From Fragilaria radians (Eukaryota > Bacillariophyta > Fragilariophyceae > Fragilariales > Fragilariaceae), in NCBI GenBank assembly GCA_900642245.1, contig CAAAJI010000127.1:1-20350 (forward strand): 20,350 nucleotides of DNA, given 5' to 3'. Positions 7,545 through 17,055 of the stretch are shown one piece after another (the first letter of the stretch is position 1; each line of letters starts with the position of its first letter). The notes below the pieces were generated by a model, which was not told the DNA's origin, ran no database searches, and saw only the letters and a list, made by a program, of their open reading frames with translations. Made by a program: the position numbers and the translations under genes.

Positions 7545-8036
7545 ATGACAAAACCTCAACAACTATCTTACGTACTCCATAATGATCAGGTAATGTGTGG
7601 TGGAATACAGAATGGGAAGAGACAGCATAAGCTTGAGAAGTTGAATAAGCTTCGGACTATTGTAAAGGAGCATCTTATGGAAGACAATGCCAAAATTCTC
7701 GCTCACTATACTCTGAAGCCTAATAAGTACAATGAGAATTACTACGAGATTTTCCTTAAGGCTACTAAGGCTTTGCTCCATAGGATACTCATGGAGCACG
7801 TTACTTCTAAGAAGGCATTTCGTGTGAACCCTCAACTTCATATTTTTCAATCTTTAGTGGAGGACTCTGTTTCCTAAAAGCGAGGTTGATGATGTGGTGA
7901 ATGATATTTTGATAATGAGATTCAAGAATATGTTGGGAAAGAGTATTCCAGTTAGATCCGTGTTGACTACTTGAATATTGCTATTCATAAGTATAAGGGA
8001 GTGACTACTGCTGGATTGAACTATATCGATGAGTAA
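7545..8036 (+). pseudogene. Unknown protein gene broken by two compensating frameshifts
   Basis: The ATG at 7545 opens a 110-codon frame, ending at TAA 7875-7877. In the next frame over, from about 7866, protein-like sequence continues (FPKSEVDDVVNDILIMRFKN) to a TGA near 7971. From about 7962 the original frame resumes (VDYLNIAIHKYKGVTTAGLN) and ends in double TAA at 8034-8039. Read together, the pieces give about 160 residues of lysine-rich, evenly composed sequence, which is unlikely by chance in such AT-rich DNA. This suggests one decayed gene with an insertion near 7870 and a deletion near 7961. I do not recognise the family. It could be a host gene remnant or part of another mobile element. 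Introns are an alternative explanation, but there are no good GT-AG borders at the breaks. Confidence 0.4.
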
Positions 8037-8231
8037 TAAATAGAGGTCATTTTTAATCTGCTCAGTTTAATCAAGGAAGCAATCACCGATTTTCCCGATT
8101 TTCATATCAATACCTTACAACTAAATGATCTTTTTGCTTCATTTTAGGGGGGAATAGTGGGAGGAGAAATATGGAAATAATTGAAAGAAACTGGGAATAC
8201 TAGTTGATTTACTATTTATTCGTAGAATGAT

Positions 8232-8504
8232 TTGTCGGCAAGGTCCAAATATTATGCTTTATATACTTTAATTTCCCGAGGATTAATAGGCGAGGTACAG
8301 CACAACTATAATGACAATTTCAAACGTTTAAAGCTCGTCTGTGGATGTCGGTATCCTTGTGAACGTATCCTTTTTGCCAAGGAGGCAGGTTCCAATCACA
8401 ACCCAACATATTTTTTCAAGGATGCCTCGTCATATATAGACGCGCATGAATGGATAAATGATGTAAATATGCTTAGTGGGAGGAGTAAGAGGACCACATT
8501 TTAA
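8232..8504 (+). other. Open frame without ATG, possible exon of an unknown gene
   Basis: Ninety codons are open from just after an in-frame TAG (8223-8225) to TAA 8502-8504, with no Met until near the end, so it cannot be an independent eukaryotic gene as it stands. The Cys-containing stretch KLVCGCRYPCERILFAKEAG and the aromatic stretch NPTYFFKDASSYIDAHEW look protein-like. A pyrimidine-rich tract ending in TTTTAG (about 8138-8147) lies upstream, too far away to act as a simple acceptor in this frame. No family is recognised. Confidence 0.2.
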
Positions 8505-8554
8505 AAAGGTATCATTGTTTTCAACACCGTAGATGCAGGATATTACATTTCTTT

Positions 8555-10210
8555 TCAACATTTTGGTGTCATCGACGGATTTTGAATGTGTATATGGTTT
8601 TGTAAACTCTGAATACCATTGTCATTATTGCCTTTAATACTTCTCAAATTGTTATCAAGTCGTGCATAGCCTGATTCGGAGCAATGTACTAGGGCAATTT
8701 GTGTTTGCATCTTAGGCGTCCAAAGGAAAGGGCTCCTCAATAAATAATCACATACCCGGTTCAAGATTTAGCTGACACAGGATCTTGCATATTTGCAATT
8801 GAAAAAGAACCTGCACATTCCGCATCAACATAGCAATCTACTATGAGGGACATCTGTGGACATATAGCATACCTTCATGCTTTGCTTGCTTCAAATATCT
8901 TGCAATCCGCTTCACTCCTACAGCATGTGAATGTCAAGATTGATGGGTAAACCTAGCTTCCTGATGAACTGCATAGGCTATGTTGGGACAAGTATTATTG
9001 GCAAGATACATCATCATGCCAATCACCGAATCATAATTCCAATCTTCTTTGAATACTGAACGATGAAGGTCCAGATTTAGTGGATCTGTTGTTGCGGGAG
9101 CGTTGCACCAGTTGCACTCCCATAAATACATGGTGTGAAAGAATTTCTCAATTAATCTGAGCTGCGTGAATTTGAATCTGAGTTTATCAACTTGTTGGAT
9201 TCGAATACCCAGAGAATCACTAAGCACCCCTGCATTTTGCAAAGTTAGATTATGGTTTTTTGTTCTCTCAGTTATGCCAAGAGACTCTATTCTATATCTT
9301 AATTGATGTTGGTGATGACAAGCACTCCAACAATTGTGTCATCAACTCAACAACACAAATCATTCCAGGATTCATAAAGAAAAAGGGATCAATTTGACTT
9401 TGATTCCACCCACTTTCAAGTAAACCTTGCTTTAGTGTATCATAAAATAATAAGTTGCAATCAATTGTCCATGAGCATGTTGGAGGGTTGATAGAAGTGC
9501 AATGGGTCCCAGAGTTACATAATCATGATCCTTGGAAAGTGTAAGTTGATCCATGACCCGGTATTTAAATTCCATTGACTTCAAGAAATCTAAATACGAA
9601 AGATCTTGCAATTAACCTTTTCACAAGATGTTTTTGAACCTACTGGAAGCGTATTCTCTTCTTACATAATCTTCATTAATCTAATAGCTTCTGTTGCAAA
9701 GTTTGAAATATTTTCTCCAGGATAGTCATCAAGAGTAAGAGGAATAAATAACTTGTTGGTTCCATCAATATCATGAGATGAGGAGGCATTACAAGTTTCA
9801 AGTGCCATCATTAGAAGGCCTGATCCGGTAAGAATCTTAAGGTCTGTGCAATATCCAAATCAGATAACTATTTTTTGTAGAAATTTGAAGTCAAGAGTGA
9901 TTGCACAACCAATCAAGCAAGTGCTATATCCGCATTTCAAAATCATCAAAGGCTTCAACGTTTGTGTTCTGTGGGTAGGATTGAAGAAAAACTCTTTCAC
10001 AACCATGTCCATTGAGAAATTGTGAGAATATACAATGATGTTTACTACCTCATTATATGCATTCTTCGCATATTAAAAAGTCTCTAGACCACGCCCTTCA
10101 ACTCGTCCAGCAAGCAACATAAGGAATCTGTCTTTTCCAATTTCAGTCGTTGATCCTGCTTTTGATACTAATCTTTCACCAAACTTAACTCCCGTGCCTT
10201 TTCTTGGATT
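8555..10210 (-). pseudogene. Degenerate second copia element (gag joined to RT/RNase H by internal deletion)
   Basis: Read on the minus strand from 10210 downwards. Gag-like sequence comes first, with many stops: near 9800-9700 LPLTLDDYPGEN-type sequence (here FIPLTLDDYPGENISNFATE), then FKYRVMDQLTLSKDHDYVTL near 9575-9515. Around 9455 the sequence switches to the reverse transcriptase palm end (FYDTLKQGLLESGWNQSQID), skipping protease, integrase and most of RT. A 102-codon open piece at 8934-9242 has LGIRIQQ and NYDSVIGMMMYLANNTCPNI, the classic end of copia RT. RNase H remnants follow: IARYLKQ near 8900, CYVDAECAG near 8820, and DPVSAKS, TGYVI and MHDLITI down to about 8650. This lineage differs from the CoDi-type element at 254. 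It has no coding capacity left. LTRs were not identified. Confidence 0.75.
8934..9242 (-). pseudogene. Longest open piece of the copia relic: reverse transcriptase C-terminal part
   Basis: 102 codons with LGIRIQQ, LIEKFF, PATTDPLNLDL and SVIGMMMYLANNTCPNIAYA. These are the conserved spacing and residues linking copia RT to RNase H. It is open only because this part has escaped stops; it is not a gene by itself. Confidence 0.75.
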
Positions 10211-10373
10211 GATTAATTCTATTTTTTCATTTTGTTTCACTTAGATCTCTACACTTGCCTACAGGTTAAGGCAGCCATGGCAGTCACACTATGCTTTTTG
10301 AGATTTAGATCCTTCCAAAAGCAATTGATGAAAGAAAAGCAACTGGAGAATGGCATGAACCTTTCAGGCTCAG

Positions 10374-10413
<40 letters not shown>

Positions 10414-10840
10414 AGTCTTAAAATGACATTCATTTTATGACTTTAAATTTGGAGTCAGTCAATAGTAGCCTGGTTGTTCCTGTCCATAAAAAACTGATGA
10501 ACTCGGTCTTGTCTGCGCTCTCTTCGGGATTCTCCAACTTGTGCGCCTTGGAAATGAAGGGAATAGGGGGGTTTTCACATACCGCTGGAGGCAAGCCAAT
10601 CATAGATTTAGTAAACTTACATAATGCCATCTTTTTAATCTTTCTAGTTACTCTGTAACAAAGTGTGACCAAAGTACTCTACGGTGAGATATAAAAAGTA
10701 GACACAGATAAAATATATCCTATTTTTTTGTTGTTCTGTTAGTCTTGGTTAATCTTGAAACTTCTCTGAAGAGATGTTCTCAAGAGATGTTCGTGATTAA
10801 ACTTGAAGATTCGCAATCTTGCTCTAAGCTTCTTCCCACC
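10211..10840. other. Stretch with no assignable gene
   Basis: Between the copia relic and the possible LTR. It contains a CAACAG microsatellite and overlapping open frames on both strands at 10430-10672 (80 codons minus, 73 codons plus). Neither is recognised, and at most one can be real. The plus frame contains LCALEMKGIGGFSHTAGGKP, the minus frame KTEFISFLWTGTTRLLLTDS. The stretch may belong to the 5' part of the copia relic. Confidence 0.25.
10375..10413 (+). repeat. (CAACAG)6 microsatellite
   Basis: Six uninterrupted CAACAG units at 10375-10410 followed by CAA. In the plus frame it would encode Asn-Ser repeats, in the other frames Gln/Thr-Ala runs. No coding context supports any of these. 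Confidence 0.95.
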
Positions 10841-11215
10841 TGTTAAGATAAGTTGCTTCAACCTTGTCCATAAGGACAAGTTTGTTGTCCATAAGGATAG
10901 GTTAGTTTAGACCTTCAACTCTTTATAAATAGAGAGTTGTCTTCTAATTTAGATCTTTATTTAGATCATAGTTATAACCGTCTTACTTTAGATCCGGTCG
11001 TATAGCAATACTCTCCATTTATAAGCAATAGTTATGCCTCACTAAGTTTATCATAGAAAAGTTGTGGTTAATACAGAATAGGATGGTTTAATTGTAACTA
11101 TCCATAGGCAGATGAGTAAATATATGGATAAGTTAATCCTACTACTATTTACTATGTACTAACGGTACAGGATGTCTCCATATACCGGTACACACACACA
11201 TCTCTTAGTTTAACA
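10841..11215 (-). repeat. Possible LTR of the neighbouring gypsy relic
   Basis: The segment starts TGTTAAGATAAG and ends CTTAGTTTAACA; the ends are inverted repeats matching at 10 of 12 positions, as in LTR termini. It contains a TATAAATA (about 10924-10931) inside a 7-base inverted repeat (CAACTCT...AGAGTTG), a perfect CTTGTCC-ATAA-GGACAAG hairpin (10863-10880), and a direct repeat of TTGTCCATAAGGA. It sits where the 3' LTR of the minus-strand gypsy relic at 11275-12250 should be. No second copy lies in the window and no target duplication is seen, so the identification is tentative. Confidence 0.3.
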
Positions 11216-11274
11216 TTTTTTTATTAACCTGTTATTGCTTACAACCTATTGTGTTAGGGATTTACTTCTTGATC

Positions 11275-12250
11275 CTAATCAAGGTAGGTCATCATTAACT
11301 TTTCAGTCATATTTATTTCTTTTTTCTTCAAACTGTACATTTCGATCAGAAGCTTTTGTTTTTTATTCATGAAATCCTTAAAATTTGACGTAAATGATAA
11401 AGCAAAGAACAAATCTTGTCCAGACACAATATGTGCTGGTGTTGCATCTAAAATGCTAATCATATGCACCTGTATGAATTTCAAAGACTTTATTGATGTG
11501 TGAAAACATATCATAGTACTTTTTCAATTAATTTCTTTATATTGTTGAAAGGCATCATCTTGGGCCTTTTCCCATTTAAATTAATTATTTTCCTCCCTTA
11601 GGACTTTTGTAAGTTCCATGAAAGGAGCTAATATGTGTGATCGTCACTTCCACATTTCGCGATAGTAATTAATAAGCCCTAAGGGTGAGCGCAGTTGCTT
11701 CAAGGTCTTAGGAGGCTTTTGTTCTGTGTGGAAGATTCATGTGATCAAGTAGGCAATAAAGGTATGCACCAACCTCAGCATCCATGTCCCACTTACAATC
11801 AGATGTTGCAATAATCATGTGTATGTAATTGGGTAATGCATCATAAACCATTTCTTGGATATCATCCGCATGAACTTGATTACCTGTTCCCTGTAAATAT
11901 GTTAAGTTCCAATGAAACTGCTGGATTGTAATTAGGAGTGTTGCAGTCATTTGGCCACTGGGAGTCCCAAGTGTCTTTTCATAAATCCTTTTTGTTCCTT
12001 CCTTGCAGTTGAACTACAGTAATTAAGGACAAACGCTTGTAGTGCCTAATCAAAGGTTGTGTTGTTCCATTCCTGATGATTACCAGGAATTTTTGACAAC
12101 ACATTTTGCAGAGGCATTCCACAAAGTAGATATGAGACGTTTTCTTAGTGTGATGGCATTGGTGCTTGCCAAATTGGATTTTCAGTCACATGGACTTCAA
12201 AACCTGTGAACTTGCACGGAATGAGCTTAGAAAACTTGTTAATGAACAAT
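11275..12250 (-). pseudogene. Degenerate Ty3/gypsy retrotransposon (gag and RT/RNase H remnants)
   Basis: Read on the minus strand, gag-like sequence lies at about 12245-11708: VSYLLCGMPLQNVLS, PGNHQEWNNTTFD, LQAFVLNYCSSTAR, then, after a one-base frame change near 11940, the 80-codon open piece 11708-11950 with GTGNQVHADDIQEMVYDALP. It is followed directly by PKTLKQLRSPLGLINYYREM (about 11707-11650), the RT-to-RNase H junction motif of Ty3/gypsy (LRxFLGLxNYYR). RNase H remnants such as KFIQVH and EIHTGAYD reach about 11275. Protease, most of RT, and integrase are missing, so the element is internally deleted as well as full of stops. It has the same orientation as the copia relic to its left. 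Confidence 0.7.
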
Positions 12251-12516
12251 GCTATTTATATTATTGTGCTACGTTAGAAAGTTGAAGCTATGTGAATTCA
12301 TTATGCAGGATACAGAGTGATAATTAAGGTTGGTTTACAAAAATGCAAAAATTATGAGCTAGGAATTTAGACAACAAAAACTAATCTTGGATCTATTGTG
12401 TCAATCTTCAGATGTCAAGAATACAGATCAGATGGCAGAGCATCCTGTCGAGATTATGGCCACACGAGTGGGTAGAATGATATAATGATATTGCACTTTT
12501 TTCCGAACATACAATG
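12251..12516. other. Intergenic stretch, nothing recognised
   Basis: AT-rich sequence between the gypsy relic and the end of the DUF2828 pseudogene. No open frame, repeat or motif of note. Confidence 0.5.
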
Positions 12517-13151
12517 TTACTTAGCGCAAGCAGCAATCGCATCATATCGGGCGACGTGAAGACTTTCCTTGAGAAGGTAAATTGGTGTCAACAGCTCAAA
12601 GTTACACCCTGACATAAATGCCTTAAATGTGGATTGGGAAAATCCAGAGAGTATACCAACCCCTGGTGTATCCTTATCTACGGCAAATGTATTGGTACCA
12701 CTGGCTCGTAGATTCCATAGAATAAGTTTGGGCATGATGAGACCACGATTTCGAAACTTTCTCTTGAGTTTTTTTGTGCCAAACGAGTTTTCTTCACTCG
12801 CTTCGTCAAACTGCATATCAGTGAAACAAAACAACATTTCAGGGACGCACTTCTTAGGCTTCTTTACCGCCAAAGCTTGTCGAAGAATCAAGTCTACAGC
12901 TGCTGTAAAGTTCGTAGACCCTCCCCATGGTGCTTCCTTCAACACTTGCCTTGAATGTAAATGGAAGTATTTGGTTGGATATCAACCCATTGAGGCTTAG
13001 ACTCAAACGTAATGACCTTTCCATACCAAGGAACTGGCATAACATTCGCAAGAATAATTCCTAAGGCGATAGAAACAATCATGGGAATACCACTCATGGA
13101 TCCAGACACGTCACAGAGAGCCACCGAGAGAGGGAAACTACCACGACTAAA
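12517..13151 (-). pseudogene. DUF2828-family protein, C-terminal von Willebrand A-like domain only, frameshifted
   Basis: Read on the minus strand: LSVALCDVSGSMSG (13095-13112 encodes the Asp-x-Ser-x-Ser metal site), IALGIILANV, KVITFESKPQW, then GGSTNFTAAVDLIL (Thr of the metal site) and LFCFTDMQFDEA, WNLRASGT and GILSGFSQSTFKAFM. These are the landmarks, in order, of the vWA-like C-terminal domain of DUF2828 proteins, which usually exceed 500 residues and whose function is unknown. The domain spans two frames: the first ends at TGA after IYIQGKC near 12940, and the second starts KEAPWGG. One missing base in AAG(G)TG near 12944-12946 accounts for it. The frame is blocked upstream by TAG 13152-13154, and no N-terminal half is found. 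The C-terminus ends at TGA or TAA at 12517-12519. It could be the last exon of a frameshifted gene, but no acceptor or upstream exon is evident. Confidence 0.72.
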
Positions 13152-14686
13152 CTAAACGAGAAATTATACGAGCCTAAAAAGGCTAGGGATATAGCTAATT
13201 CAATTTTGTAAATTCTTGGTTCGCCGGAAGGTCTGATGAACAATTAAAAAACATCACGTTTTCAGTCTGATTGATTGAAGATTTTTGGAGTCCACTTCAT
13301 TATCCGTTCAGTCTTTGCAGGCATTGTTAAGATAAAAACATTTGGTGCCCTGGATTATTGCAGCTTGAACAGAGTCATCATCTTACAACAGATACTCATA
13401 TCAAGACGAAATGTTTACAGAAGAAAACAGTGGAACTGGTGCTAAAAAAGGAACAGATAGAATGATTTGAGCTATTGGTTCTGGAGCTTTACTTGATGTC
13501 ACAAAAGGTGTCACCGAAGGAATACACACAGATTAACAAATACAAGGAAGAAAATCAAGGAGGGATTAATTTATGACTACACCGTAAAAGCTTGTAATCT
13601 TCTGTTTCAGAGATGCTCTCTCAATCTTTAACAAGCAATACCTAGAGTGAGCTCAAAGTAAATCATGCATATCACTTCAATTCACTCTGATCAAGAAATG
13701 ATAAAAAGTTTATGATTGAAACGTCACAAATACTTTTCTCATGTGGATTTGCAAGGAGTATAAAAGACAGCAAGTACACCATAAAACCGCAAAGGCCTGG
13801 AATTTTGCTATTGGCAATAAAGTTTGACTTTAAAGTAACGTTTTGAACCTATAAAACTCCATTTGTAGATATTGAATTTGTTGTCTACGTTTAGGATTGT
13901 GCAATGGACTACCTGCTTTTAGATCTTTTAGGGACAAGTTTTAGGAGTTCAGTGAAAATGACAACTCTAACTTCAAGTGATATAATCGTTAGTATTTTTT
14001 TAAGTTCCACATGTGCCATCAACAACAATTTCCTCTCGCTGTTTTCTCTTGTCAGCCAATATTTCAATAGAAAATAAGTGATCCTTTGAGGAAAGCTAGA
14101 TCAATATATTGATGGAAATGAGGTATATGACTTTGATTCAATTTCGAGATATGTCAGCATCCAGATAAATATTTTAATTTACAGTAGTATATACCGTTTC
14201 CTTTAGGATTCATTTCATTTTTTGATGACGTCTATTCAATTCCTAGATCAGCTATACTGGGTGTCTAAAAGTAGATTCATTGCTAAATAGTGTCACTGTC
14301 AAGATAAGTTCCGCAAGCTTTCGAGACATGATGCAAAAGGACATTTGACTCCAAATCCAACAGATTAGAATTAACTGTTCTGTGGGAAAGGAAACATTTA
14401 TCAAAAACCTTGTTTTGAGATAAGATTTAAAGACAATGCTTGCTTTAGAACGCGCAAAACTATCTCCATCCTATTTGTGGTGCAGGCTAAATTGTTCATA
14501 TGCTATTGATGGGAGTCTAACCCTATGAAATTTAAATTTTGACAAAAAATTTCTGTTGGTTTATCATTTAATTTTGACTCAAAATAATTAGAAAACAAGA
14601 ATTCTACCTTCAACGAACTCATATCCAATTACGACGAGATCATAAGAGAACCTTTGCCATGTCAAGAAGAATTCATTCGACGGCCA
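13152..14686. other. 1.5 kb without a gene
   Basis: No frame longer than about 60 codons and no recognised protein motif. A short plus-strand piece at about 13411-13540 (IGSGALLDVTKGVTEGIH) looks mildly protein-like but is full of stops. TGGTGCCCTGG at 13343-13353, after AACATT, resembles a tRNA-type primer site of an LTR element but lacks supporting LTR structure. The end next to 14687 is the 3' flank of the leishmanolysin gene. Confidence 0.45.
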
Positions 14687-17055
14687 TCAACACCAAATAA
14701 AACTCAAAGAAATTCCAATATATAGGACAGTAGACAATGCAATTTTCTCGAAACCCAATATTTCGCCAGAGTATTCGGAGGCGTTGAAGTCCATCAAAAG
14801 AGTTCCATCCACAGTTACGCTAGCCACTGGTGTAATTGTTGGAGTGGGTGTCGTATTGGTGTGGCTCTTTCCATTACTTGGTGTGAGTGTAAACAATGGC
14901 AAGTGTGTTGATGGCAGCATAGTGGGATGAGTTGATGGTCTTGTTGCGTTTTGGAAATCAAATTGGTCATCTAAGCGAGGAGAGTTGCCACAAAATGGAC
15001 TGGAATCTTGACGCTCATTGCATATACACGTTGGAATGGCCTTAGAATAGTCGCATTTGCCACGTCCAGCGCAATTTTTGGGGCAAATGAACCTTGGATT
15101 TGCAAAGGTTAGGAAATACTAAGATGGAGGAAATTTGCGACCTCAATCAAGACTTACTCCATACAGACCGAGGCTAGACGAGGGCATCTAATGAATGCTC
15201 CGGGGAACTTCGGGATTTCCACCTTTTGTCCATCGAACTTACAAATTTTCGTACCCTCTCCAATTTGTATTTCAACAGCTTCTAATGCAAGATTGCATCT
15301 AACATTAAGGCAAAGTGGAACATTGAATTGCATCGGAAATGAAGGACAGCCATAGAGCTCCTTGCAATCAGACATGTTATAATTGAACCTCGAATTTGGT
15401 ATTGAGCTTTCAACACACTTACTTTCTGGTCCGAAAACTTCAAGCTGCATCGCTGTTTCTGTTTGCGATGAATCTGTGCAATTGAAAGAATAATGATCGT
15501 TGAACGTTCCTGAATATCTTGCATAAAGCGGACAGAAATCTGTAGATTCCATTAAGATAGATCCTATCGCCTGGAAAAGAAATATAGAGTTATCAAAATC
15601 AGGTACCACATCTCCAAGTAAATTCAGGGCACTTACCGCATTATCAAAATAGTTGAATTCCTTTGGAACCTTTTCACCGTACATGTGAGTTAAATTTCGC
15701 AAGGAACAGATTGCTTTGGTTTTGAGATCTGGTGAACATCCAACAAACTTATTATAATTACAGAATATTTGATCACCGAAAGGTGATATGACTGCATTTG
15801 TGTCAAGGCAATCTTGGAAAAGAAATTCACAACTAGCCCCTCGACCCATCGGTGAATCATTCACTTTCTTGTAATTGACAAGATACCAGCCAGTATCTTC
15901 CAAGACAGCCAATGACAGAGGGGATATATCACGAAATGATATCTGCTGACCATCGCTCATAATTTCTGATTGGAACCACCGCTGTTGCAGGATGAGGGAG
16001 AAGTGAAAAAATTGACATGTGTTACATAGAAACCAACACATTCCTTACCGAGTCAAAGTGCGTTCCAAAGCAAGCACCAAAGTTTTCCAGACGGCCCCCA
16101 AAATCACGATTGGAGCAATTGAACTGAGCTTCAACTATCCGCCTTTACCATTGGAGTCACAATTTCATAATGTCTTGGACCTCGACTTGTTGCCGGAGAT
16201 ATTCGAACTGTAGAATTGGACGGGGTCATATATCCACAACCTCCGTTGTGTAATAAAGGTCGAGGAGAACGGGGCTGACCTGTATCTGAATCATACCAAT
16301 ATGCAAAGCTATACGCCGTGATTCCAAGAATGTGTAGTAATTCATGGAGCATTATCCTATACCAATTCTGTACAGCGTTCGATGAAATATTCTCCTCCAT
16401 TAGATCATCGTAAACATCTGTCGTCAAATCAACAGAACCTAACAAAGAAGCATAATCCGTGTAAGCTTTTTTCTACATGGCGTAGACTTCTTTCATGTCA
16501 CTTACCAAAAGTAGTTCGGTCGAATTGGTCGTACAAACAGTTTTGAGCATTGGGATATCCGTTCTCATGCGCTCGTACGTTAACCACCAAATCTGTATTT
16601 GAAACGCGCAGACCACCTCGTCGAATAATGTCTTTGGAAGCAGTTAGATTTCTCGTGAAGCAATTCAATTCGTAGAGGAAGGGTCTTTCCAAGGACATGG
16701 AAAGTAGACTGACAGCTCGAACAACTCGTACCGTGTTCTCTAGATATTTGGTTGCTGGAATTATAACGTTTTGAATCAGCGCATTCGTCGCTTCTACCGA
16801 AGGAGCGATACCAGAAGTTTTTAAATGGGTATAGGTTTCAGGGTTGATGTCGCTCAATCGCAAATGGATTCGGATTGGCTCATATTTGTGATCGAAATCC
16901 GAAAGGCGTCTCTCCTTCGAGAAATCTTCTTGTAGGCGTGTCAAAGGATGTTCTCTCCCATAATCAACCAGGATATACCTACCTCTTGGGATGCCAACAT
17001 TTACTTTACTAGCTGATACTAAAGGGAGGGAAAGTAATAGACTGATCAAAGTCAT
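14687..17055 (-). CDS. Leishmanolysin-like (GP63, peptidase family M8) zinc metallopeptidase, five exons, one apparent frameshift
   Basis: Exons on the minus strand: 17055-16506, 16438-16049, 15981-15637, 15570-15158, 15092-14687. All introns are GT-AG, and the four are 65-67 bases. The protein is about 700 residues. It has a signal peptide (MTLISLLLSLPLVSA), a pro-region, then HELLH (16332-16346, residues about 215-219), the HExxH zinc site. The third zinc ligand is the His of GTHFDSRWF, followed by EIMSDG with the Met-turn. A Cys-rich M8 body follows (FNYFDN...FCPLYARY), then an EGF-like stretch (CPKNCAGRGKCDYS), a Thr/Pro/Ser-rich stalk and a hydrophobic C-terminus (ALSTVLYIGISLSFIWC) suited to GPI or membrane anchoring. 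It is probably secreted or surface-bound. In exon 2 the frame breaks between TPMVKA and IVEAQFNC. One extra base (c at 16139 or 16140) explains it: the exon sum is 2104, one more than a multiple of three. A second copy lies at 20125 onward. Confidence 0.88.
15093..15157 (-). other. Intron 4 of the leishmanolysin-like gene (65 bases)
   Basis: Donor GTAAGTCTTG at 15157, acceptor CAAATCCAAG ending at 15093. Splicing joins SVCME to FICPKNC and enters the EGF-like stretch. The same intron, 64 bases long, is present in the paralog at 20255-20318. Confidence 0.85.
15571..15636 (-). other. Intron 3 of the leishmanolysin-like gene (66 bases, in frame, no stop)
   Basis: Donor GTAAGTGCCC at 15636, acceptor TTTCTTTTCCAG ending at 15571. 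It is 22 codons long with no stop, so an unspliced message would add 22 residues without breaking the protein. Family spacing between YF and the DxCP-type motif favours splicing. Confidence 0.8.
15982..16048 (-). other. Intron 2 of the leishmanolysin-like gene (67 bases)
   Basis: Donor GTAAGGAATG at 16048, long pyrimidine tract and acceptor CTGCAACAG ending at 15982. Splicing joins GTHFDS to RWFQSEIMS, which restores the third zinc-ligand region of M8 peptidases. Confidence 0.85.
16439..16505 (-). other. Intron 1 of the leishmanolysin-like gene (67 bases)
   Basis: Donor GTAAGTGACA at 16505, acceptor CTTCTTTGTTAG ending at 16439. Splicing joins DRTTFG to SVDLTTD in one frame. An alternative acceptor (AAAAAAG, 40-base intron) also keeps frame but loses the Gly and lacks pyrimidines. 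Unspliced reading stops at once (GGT AAG TGA). Confidence 0.8.

Noticed and set aside
12629..13000. 123-codon plus-strand frame.
   Set aside because: It is the shadow of the DUF2828 vWA-like domain, which is clearly encoded on the minus strand.
13325..13336. TGTTAAGATAA shared with the start of the candidate LTR at 10841.
   Set aside because: An 11-base match is expected many times by chance in a window of this size, and similarity does not extend.
13341..13440. TGGTGCCCTGG after AACATT, followed by an ATG frame, resembling an LTR retrotransposon primer site and gag start.
   Set aside because: No LTR could be delimited upstream, the frame stops after about 20 codons, and the motif is short enough to arise by chance.
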